Source of the DNA: Cladorhizidae sp. MBARI D1340-BT2
Lineage: Eukaryota > Porifera > Demospongiae > Poecilosclerida > Cladorhizidae
Direction of reading: 5' to 3'
Assembly (NCBI GenBank): GCA_028752905.1
Contig: JAQNBH010000015.1
Location: forward strand, 33,524,163-33,588,162
DNA length: 64,000 nt
Shown here: in pieces, positions 55,575-64,000 of the stretch
How the letters are laid out: every line of letters starts with the position of its first letter
Position numbering within the stretch: position 1 is the first letter of the stretch
Notes under the pieces: generated by a model
Database searches by the model: none
What the model saw: only the letters and a program-made list of their open reading frames with translations
Told to the model about the DNA's origin: nothing
Program-made: the position numbers and the translations under genes

Positions 55575-57597
55575 CATAATCCTAGCCCTATAACCCTAGC
55601 ATATATATATCCCTATATCTTAGCCCTAGACATAATATGTAGCCATATAACCTAGTACATATGTTAGCCCTATATCCCTAGCCCTATATCCTAACTCTGG
55701 CCTTTGTAACAGCCCTCTAGCCCTGTATCTCTAGCCCTTACCCCTAGTCCTATATCCTATACTCTGACCTTTACAGCCCTAGCCCTACAGTATCCTTAGC
55801 CCTAGCCCTATAGCCCTAGCCCTATAGCCCTAGCCCCTTACTCTAGCCCTAGCCCTATAGCCCTAGCCCCTTACTCTAGTCCTAGCCCTAGCCCTATAGC
55901 CCTAGCCCCTTACTCTAGCCCTAGCCCTATAGCCCTAGCCCCTTACTCTAGTCCTAGCCCTATAGCCCTAGCCCCTTACTCTAGTCCTAGCCCTATAGCC
56001 CTAGCCCTAGCCCCTTACTCTAGCCCTAGCCATATAGCCCTAGCCCCTTACTCTAGTCCTAGCCCTAGCCCTATAGCCCTAGCCCCTTACTCTAGCCCTA
56101 GCCCTATAGCCCTAGCCCCTTACTCTAGTCCCTTACTCTAGTCCTAGCCCTATAGCCCTAGCCCTATAGCCCTAAGCCCTATAGCCCTAGCCCCTTACTC
56201 TAGTCCTAGCCTATAGCCCTAGCCCCTTACTCTAGTCCTAGCCCTATAGCCCTAGCCCTATATTGCTAGCCATATACTTTAGCCTGCCATATCCCTAGCC
56301 ACACCCCCAGCCCTTGCCCTATATTAAGCCCTCACCCTATATCCCTAGCCCCCTGCCCTATATCACTAGCCCCCTGCCCTATATCCCTAGCCCCCTGCCC
56401 TATATCCCTAGCCCTTGCCCTATATCCCTAGCCCTTGCCCCCCCCTAGCCCCTTGCCCTATATCCCTAGCCCCCTGCCCTATATCCCTAGCCCCCTGCCC
56501 TATATCCCTAGCCCCCTGCCCTATATCCCTAGCCCCCTGCCCTATATCCCTAGCCCTTGCCCTATATCCCTAGCCCTTGCCCCCCCTAGCCCCTTGCCCT
56601 ATATCCCTAGCCCCCTGCCCTATATCCCTAGCCCCCTGCCCTATATCCCTAGCCCCCTGCCCTATATCCCTAGCCCCCTGCCCTATATCCCTAGCCCTTG
56701 CCCTATATCCCTAGGCCCTTGCCCTATATCCCTAGCCCCCTGCCCTATATCCCTAGCCCCCTGCCCTATATCCCTAGCCCTTGCCTAGCCCTATATACCT
56801 AGCCCCTGCCCTATATCCCTAGCCCTTGCCCTATATCCCTAGCCCTTGCCCTATATCCCTAGCCCTTGCCCTATATCCCTAGCCCTTGCCCTATATCCCT
56901 AGTCTCCTGCCCCCTGCCCTATATCCCTAGCCCCCTGCCGCCCTATATCCCTAGCCCTTGCCCTATATCCCTAGCCCCCTGCCCTATATCCCTATATCCC
57001 TAGCCCTTGCCCTATATCCTGCCCTATATCCCTAGCCCCCTGCCCTATAGCCCCCTGCCCTATATTCCTAGCCCCCTGCCCTATATCCCTAGCCCTTGCC
57101 CTATATCCCTAGCCCTTGCCCTATATCTCTAGCCCCTGCCCTATATCCCTAGCCCTTGCCCTATATCCCTAGCCCTTGCCCTATATCCCTAGCCCCCTGC
57201 CCTATATCCCTAGCCCTTGCCCTATATCTCTAGCCCCTGCCCTATATCCCTAGCCCTTGCCCTATATCCCTAGCCCCCTGCCCTATATCCCTAGCCCTTG
57301 CCCTATATCCCTAGCCCCCTGCCCTATATCCCTAGCCCTTGCCCTATATCCCTAGCCCTTGCCTAGCCCTATATACATGTACCTAGCCCTGCCCTATATC
57401 CCTAGCCCTTGCCCTATATCCCTAGCCCCCTGCCCTATATCCCTAGCCCCCTGCCCTATATCCCTAGTCCCCTGCCCTATATCCCTAGCCCTTGCCCTAT
57501 ATCCCTAGTCCCCTGCCCTCCCTAGCCCCCTGCCCTATATCCATAGCCCCCTCGCCCTATATCCCTAGCCCCCCGCCACATATATCCCTCCTAGTGT
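55575..57597. repeat. CCCTAG / CCCTATA array, 2 kb
   Basis: First half: CCCTAGCCCTATAGCCCTAG and CCCCTTACTCTAG units. Second half: CCCTATATCCCTAGCCCTTG and GCCCCCTGCCCTATATCC units. It resembles the arrays at 24 kb and 30 kb in its CCCTAG core, but I do not see the shared flanks here. Confidence 0.95.
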
Positions 57598-58364
57598 TTG
57601 GTAGGCAAGAGCTTTGTATGTCCATATTTGATGCCATCCTCACCCAAGCCATCTCGGATGTGCATATACAGACAGGTATGCATGTACAGGCAGCCCTCAC
57701 AATGACTGCAAGCAGTGTGCAATGGTTTGGGAACAGAAAACTCTAAAGTTGTTTGCGAGAATATATAATTAGTGCCAATTGTCATTATTTCGGTTATCTT
57801 AGTCAAGTGACATTCTTCCCACCTTGCCAAAGATGAGGGAGGGACATGATTGAGGGGAACTAACATTGTGTTTGTGGCTAGCGTCCCGGCAAGCTAAGTT
57901 ACATACAAGCTAATTGAGACATGTGCTCCAGCACGTCCTGTGGCAGACATTCTTGGCCTTTTATTCTTCTAGCTCACTCTAGTATCTGTAGCCTGTGAGG
58001 GTAATGTGATGGCAGTGGCCGGGGAAGAAGTCCCTTCAAACTAAATTCATGGCAAGCTCGTGGAGAATCTAGGAATTAGTAGGTATACGCAGCTGTGTGC
58101 TACTTACACACATGTGTGTGCTGCCAACACCCAGCTGTGTGCTAATCACTTGAAGGTGTGTGCTACCAACACCCAGCTGTGTGCTAATCACATGTAGAAC
58201 ACTCCCCGTCCTGCTTTTGGTTCTAATGTTTTCTAAAAGATGCATGCCAGGCATTATATTTTGCTCTATGGCAGTAAAGTTAGCAGGCATTTTCTAAATG
58301 ATGCACACTATTCATTATTTATTTAGTATCTATAGCAGTGAAATTAGCAGGTTTTGAAGGATTC
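57598..58364. other. unique sequence
   Basis: No gene recognised. I searched it for the last MTIF2 exon without success. A short duplication around ACACCCAGCTGTGTGCTAAT occurs at 58125-58195. Confidence 0.5.
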
Positions 58365-60328
58365 AGAGGGATGGGTGCTTGCTACATGCACCCAGCCTAA
58401 TCAGAGGGGTGGGTGCTTGCTACATGCACCCAGCCTAATCAGAGGGGGGTGTGCTTGCTACATGCACCCAGCCTAATCAGAGGGGTGGGTGCTTGCTACA
58501 TGCACCCAGCCTAATCAGAGGGGTGGGTGCTTGCTACATGCACCCAGCCTAATCAGAGGGGTGGGTGCTTGCTACATGCACCCAGCCTAATCAGAGGGGT
58601 GGGTGCTTGCTACATGCACCCAGCCTAATCAGAGGGGTGTGTGCTTGCTACATGCACCCAGCCTAATCAGAGGGGTGTGTGCTTGCTACATACACCCAGC
58701 CTAATCAGAGGGGTGGGTGCTTGCTACATGCACCCAGCCTAATCAGAGGGGTGGGTGCTTGCTACATGCACCCAGCCTAATCAGAGGGGTGTGTGCTTGC
58801 TACATGCACCCAGCCTAATCAGAGGGGTGGGTGCTTGCTACATGCACCCAGCCTAATCAGAGGGGGGTGTGCTTGCTACATGCACCCAGCCTAATCAGAG
58901 GGGTGTGTGCTTGCTACATGCACCCAGCCTAATCAGAGGGGTGGGTGCTTGCTACATACACCCAGCCTAATCAGAGGGGTGGGTGCTTGCTACATGCACC
59001 CAGCCTAATCAGAGTGGTGGGTGCTTGCTACATGCACCCAGCCTAATCAGAGGGGTGGGTGCTTGCTACATGCACCCAGCCTAATCAGAGGGGTGGGTGC
59101 TTGCTACATGCACCCAGCCTAATTCTAGATGAAGGATTCAGAGGGGTGGGTGCTTGCTACATGCACCCAGCCTAATCAGAGGGGTGGGTGCTTGCTACAT
59201 ACACCCAGCCTAATCAGAGGGGTGGGTGCTTGCTACATGCACCCAGCCTAATCAGAGGGGTGGGTGCTTGCTACATGCACCCAGCCTAATCCTAGATGAA
59301 GGATTCAGAGGGGTGGGTGCTTGCTACAGTGTACATACACCCAGCCTAATCAGAGGGGTGGGTGCTTGCTACATACACCCAGCCTAATCAGAGGGGTGGG
59401 TGCTTGCTACAGTGTACATACACCCAGCCTAATCAGAGGGGTGGGTGCTTGCTACATGCACCCAGCCTAATCAGAGGGGTGGGTGCTTGCTACATGCACC
59501 CAGCCTAATCAGAGGGATGGGTGCTTGCTACATGCACCCAGCCTAATCAGAGGGGTGGGTGCTTGCTACATGCACCCAGCCTAATCAGAGGGGTGGGTGC
59601 TTGCTACATGCACCCAGCCTAATCAGAGGGGTGGGTGCTTGCTACATGCACCCAGCCTAATCAGAGGGGTGGGTGCTTGCTACATGCACCCAGCCTAATC
59701 AGAGGGGTGGGTGCTTGCTACATGCACCCAGCCTAATCAGAGGGGTGGGTGCTTGCTACATGCACCCAGCCTAATTCTAGATGAAGGATTCAGAGGGGTG
59801 GGTGCTTGCTACATGCACCCAGCCTAATCAGAGGGGTGGTTGCTTGCTACATGCACCCAGCCTAATCCTAGATGAAGGATTCAGAGGGGTGTGTGCTTGC
59901 TACATGCACCCAGCCTAATCCTAGCTGAAGGATTCAGAGGAGTGGATGCTTGCTACATGCACCCAGCCTAATCCTAGCTGAAGGATTCAGAGGAGTGGAT
60001 GCTTGCTACATGCACCCAGCCTAATCCTAGATGAAGGATTCAGAGCAGTGGATGCTTGCTACATGCACCCAGCCTAATCCTAGATGAAGGATTCAGAGCA
60101 GTGGATGCTTGCTACATGCACCCAGCCTAATCCTAGATGAAGGATTCAGAGCAGTGGATGCTTGCTACATGCACCCAGCCTAATCCTAGATGAAGGATTC
60201 AGAGCAGTGGATGCTTGCTACATGCACCCAGCCTAATCCTAGATGAAGGATTCAGAGCAGTGGATGCTTGCTACATGCACCCAGCCTAATCCTAGATGAA
60301 GGATTCAGAGCAGTGGGTGCTTGCTACA
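58365..60328. repeat. 38-bp minisatellite with a hairpin in each unit
   Basis: The unit is TCAGAGGGGTGGGTGCTTGC plus TACATGCACCCAGCCTAA. Units of about 53 bp with CTAGATGAAGGAT inserted take over after about 59850. Each unit contains the inverted repeat GGGTGC-9 nt-GCACCC. In the late units (GTGGATGC...GCACCC) the left arm is degraded to GGATGC. Confidence 0.95.
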
Positions 60329-61023
60329 TGGGAACATGGGTGGGTGGTGATGAAACATGATGGTTGATCGGAACATGAGTGCGTGAGGGGGCACATGGGT
60401 ATCATAAACAACTGTCTATACCCTTGACAACTCAGCTGCTTCAAAAAAGCTAGCATGCTATTTTACGTTCCTGAGTGAAACTCTGTGAGGCCTCACATGT
60501 AGACAGACTGCTTCCCCTCCTATAACTCCATTGCAATACACTCGCTCATAAGTGTAACCAGTTTGGTAGGGAGAGGAAGAGAAGCTCGAGGAGATGACCA
60601 TCCATCGCACAAACTTATTGTGAAGTAATATGTCATCCAGCCCAAGGGACGACTAATTAAGGAGCATTAGAGTGATCATCGGCTCCTTCGAATGGCATCC
60701 AATGCCATTCGAAGGATCCTCTGCAAGTCTGGCCAGGTAGTAGCCCGTGCACCGGAAACTGTCGCTGGGTAGACAGCAAAAGCCACAAAACATAGACTTT
60801 GTGGGGACTAGTGCTGGTCTGTTCCCGAGAGACGAAGCTGATGTACGGGGAAGAGGAGGAAACAGCAAATAGTCCCACAAACAACAGCTTTTCATGTATG
60901 TGCCTAATTAGAACAATCTTGACTGGTGCACATTCGCAATCTGTGTCCTTGTTCAGATTTGCCGGATGCACGGCTCAGGGGTGTGGCGAGCTAAATTCCA
61001 TTGGTCAGACCATTCAGACATGC
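60329..61023. other. unique sequence with a strong palindrome
   Basis: No gene recognised. Open frames of 80-104 codons on both strands have no domain I know. Confidence 0.5.
60684..60716. repeat. perfect inverted repeat, 15-bp arms
   Basis: TCCTTCGAATGGCAT (60684-60698) and ATGCCATTCGAAGGA (60702-60716) pair perfectly around the 3-nt loop CCA. There is no run of T after it and no surrounding transposon ends were seen. Confidence 0.95.
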
Positions 61024-61040
61024 CCCGTGCGCATGTGTAC

Positions 61041-61118
61041 ATATAGAGGTGCCCACATACAGAGGTGCCCACATTCAGAGGTGCCCACATTCAGAGGTGC
61101 CCACATATAGAGGTGCCG
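61041..61118. repeat. 16-bp array, 5 units
   Basis: The unit is AGAGGTGCCCACATTC with ATAC and ATAT variants. Confidence 0.92.
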
Positions 61119-61240
61119 CACTTTAACATGCATCTGAGAGTATGGCAGGTGTGCCAAATAATTTGGTCTGTGCTCCGAGCCACCAAAACCTGTCAGCAAT
61201 TGTGAGCTTGTTTTTATGTCGAGGGAATCCGAGATGTCGG

Positions 61241-62898
61241 TGTACGGGGGTGTCTACAACCCAACATGTTGACTCATGGTGTTGTGGGATGTGTCTATAA
61301 CCCAACATGTTGACTCATGGTGTTGTGGGGGGTGTCTACAACCCAACATGTTGTCTCATGGTGTTGTGGGGGGTGTCTACAACCCAACATGTTGACTCAT
61401 GGTGTTGTGGGGTGTGTCTATAACCCAACATGTTGACTCATGGTGTTGTGGGGTGTGTCTATAACCCAACATGTTGACTCATGGTGTTGTGGGGGGTGTC
61501 TACAACCCAACATGTTGACTCATGGTGTTGTGGGATGTGTCTATAACCCAACATGTTGACTCATGGTGTTGTGGGGGGTGTCTACAACCCAACATGTTGT
61601 CTCATGGTGTTGTGGGGGGTGTCTACAACCCAACATGTTGACTCATGGTGTTGTGGGGTGTGTCTATAACCCAACATGTTGACTCATGGTGTTGTGGGGG
61701 GTGTCTACAACCCAACATGTTGACTCATGGTGTTGTGGGGGGTGTCTACAACCCAACATGTTGACTCATGGTGTTGTGGGTGGTGTCTACAACCCAACAT
61801 GTTGACTCATGGTGTTGTGGGATGTGTCTATAACCCAACATGTTGACTCATGGTGTTGTGGGGGGTGTCTACAACCCAACATGTTGTCTCATGGTGTTGT
61901 GGGGGGTGTCTACAACCCAACATGTTGACTCATGGTGTTGTGGGGTGTGTCTATAACCCAACATGTTGACTCATGGTGTTGTGGGGGGTGTCTACAACCC
62001 AACATGTTGACTCATGGTGTTGTGGGATGTGTCTATAACCCAACATGTTGACTCATGGTGTTGTGGGGGGTGTCTACAACCCAACATGTTGTCTCATGGT
62101 GTTGTGGGGGGTGTCTACAACCCAACATGTTGACTCATGGTGTTGTGGGGTGTGTCTATAACCCAACATGTTGACTCATGGTGTTGTGGGGGGTGTCTAC
62201 AACCCAACATGTTGACTCATGGTGTTGTGGGGGGTGTCTACAACCCAACATGTTGTCTCATGGTGTTGTGGGGGGTGTCTACAACCCAACATGTTATCTC
62301 AAGGTGTGTCTACAACCCAACATGTTGACTCATGGTGTTGTGGGGGGTGTCTACAACCCAACATGTTGTCTCATGGTGTTGTGGGGGGTGTCTACAACCC
62401 AACATGTTGACTCATGGTGTTGTGGGGTGTGTCTATAACCCAACATGTTGACTCATGGTGTTGTGGGGGGTGTCTACAACCCAACATGTTGACTCATGGT
62501 GTTGTGGGGGTGTCTACAACCCAACATGTTGACTCATGGTGTTGTGGGTGGTGTCTACAACCCAACATGTTGACTCATGGTGTTGTGGGGGGTGTCTACA
62601 ACCCAACATGTTGTCTCATGGTGTTGTGGGGGGTGTCTACAACCCAACATGTTATCTCAAGGTGTGTCTACAACCCAACATGTTGACTCATGGTGTTGTG
62701 GGGGGTGTCTACAACCCAACATGTTGTCTCATGGTGTTGTGGGGGGTGTCTACAACCCAACATGTTATCTCAAGGTGTGTCTACAACCCAACATGTTGAC
62801 TCATGGTGTTGTGGGGGGTGTCTACAACCCAACATGTTGACTCATGGTGTGTCTACAACCCAACATGTTGACTCATGGTGCGTCTACAACCCAACATG
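61241..62898. repeat. 41-bp minisatellite, about 40 units
   Basis: Units contain GGTGTCTACAACCCAACATG and TTGACTCATGGTGTTGTGG. Each carries the palindrome CAACATGTTG. Short 26-bp units (ATCTCAAGGTGTGTCTACAA type) appear near 62300, 62660 and 62770. Blocks of several units are repeated, for example 61260-61500 and 61520-61700. Confidence 0.95.
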
Positions 62899-64000
62899 AA
62901 CTTGCTTGTCGAGCAGCAGAAGAAGCAAGTGCACCCACAACCTATGTATGCTGAGTGCCCCTAGGTACAGTATGTGAGCTCTTGCAGCTAAGGAATGACA
63001 GACGAGCATTACTTAGAAGAAGCTAATCAACACCTTTAGTAAATCACTCGATGATTTTTATCAGCTATTGGTATGGCTTTTCTGATTATGGAGTGTCCAT
63101 TGTGCCACCATCTTGTGTCTGCAGTGCTTGAGAGATCTTGTCTCCTTTCTCCTTGACCATGTGCAAGCATGTGTGGCATTACACCAGTCACTTGGCTCAT
63201 TGCAGTGAACAGAAGTCCACTTGGCCAGGACTGCTGGAAAAAGCTGTTTTCTTCCCAAAGAGCTCTTAGTAAACTTAAATCCTGGACCTAGCTGGTATGG
63301 AGTAGAGTAGACCCTGCAACTCTAAGGGACCTAGCCCTGTTTTGATGAGTGTAATCTCTGGATATGTGAAGAGTACTTACATGTAGAGATGTGTTCAAGA
63401 ATGAGTGTAGTATCAGCTATTTGAGTTTGCATGCCTTTTAACAACAGTTTGTGGAAGATAGCTAGTTATGTTATGTAGAAGCATGTTAGGCAAAGTCGTG
63501 GTGTTTGTTGGTAGTGAAGACTGGCAGTGCACTAACAGACGGCTCTATTGTTTCAGTGCTAGTGACAATAGCTGTGTGCTGTAGGGTCCAGTCTATACTA
63601 CAGTACAGTATGGGGGGACTCGGTACAAATTCTGTAGTAGTAGACTTGAATTGATGAGAGAGCAATCAGAGAAGTTGGGCAAGTGCTGAGGGTCTACTGT
63701 ATCTGAAGTATCCTAAGATACTACAAAACTAACTGAGACTGTAGCCATTCTGCTGGGCGGTCTTGCTAACCAAGATTATGTAGGTGCAATGCAGGATACA
63801 CCGTGGAAAGATTCACTGACGGGTGACCTAGGTTGATCCTGCTAAATCCACGCAACAATATGAGTGCCTAGGAACACTACTTACACATGCATGATGCTTG
63901 AGCACGCCATTATACCTTGGACCACACCCATATTTGCTAAATATTGGTAGGCCTGGGTGGTTGCCACGACCCTGCAGCTAGAGTTCATGAAATTGATAGC
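62899..64000. other. unique sequence to the window end
   Basis: No gene, repeat or MTIF2 exon recognised. A 65-codon minus-strand open frame (63061-63258) is not recognisable. Confidence 0.5.

Noticed and set aside
55575..57597. Telomere-like CCCTAG array as a chromosome end
   Set aside because: The units are compound (CCCTATA, CCCTTG), not pure CCCTAA, unique DNA and other arrays follow it, and similar arrays occur between MTIF2 exons.

Overview
The window looks like animal nuclear DNA. It holds one interrupted protein gene with consistent GT-AG introns, remnants of DNA and LTR transposons, and a very heavy load of tandem repeats. By my estimate about 60 percent of the 64 kb is minisatellite or microsatellite. 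Nothing identifies the species. A sponge or other marine invertebrate is a guess, based on the repeat style and on a possible HIRAN-like fragment.

The only gene I recognise is on the plus strand: the nuclear gene for mitochondrial translation initiation factor 2 (MTIF2, the bacterial IF-2 orthologue). Ten exons between 16744 and 55322 join in frame (1575 nt, 525 codons). They cover the end of the N-terminal region, the complete G domain (G1 GHVDHGKT, G3 DTPGHAAF, G4 NKCD, G5 SAL), domain II, a short linker, the next domain and the start of the last domain. The first exon or exons (start codon, mitochondrial targeting sequence) and the last exon or exons are not seen.

Layout: 1-3712 30-bp minisatellite; 3713-9746 unique DNA with a MITE-like element, a G-rich array, a second dispersed repeat and a 28-bp-type array; 9747-14280 51-bp array; 14717-16733 two arrays, the second ending 10 bp before the first visible MTIF2 exon; 16744-33997 MTIF2 exons 1-8 separated by introns filled with arrays (46, 57, 21, 47 bp and other units) and by copies of two dispersed element families; 33998-54659 one 20.7-kb intron; 54660-55322 MTIF2 exons 9-10; 55575-64000 further arrays (CCCTAG-type, 38 bp, 41 bp) and unique DNA.

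The 20.7-kb intron contains a 3.55-kb 27-bp array, a 2.5-kb hAT transposon with terminal inverted repeats and a broken transposase, and the scattered remains of one Ty3/gypsy-type retrotransposon in sense orientation. The retrotransposon relic is the most interesting structure. Its zinc knuckle, reverse transcriptase, RNase H, integrase zinc-binding and integrase core segments lie in the normal order. They are separated by five minisatellites (34, 32, 20, 20 and about 65 bp units), and most of these repeat a piece of the retrotransposon's own coding sequence at the expected position. Two other arrays (20245-20617 and 32724-33292) are similarly built from the end of a MITE-like element. The window therefore shows minisatellites repeatedly arising inside transposable elements.
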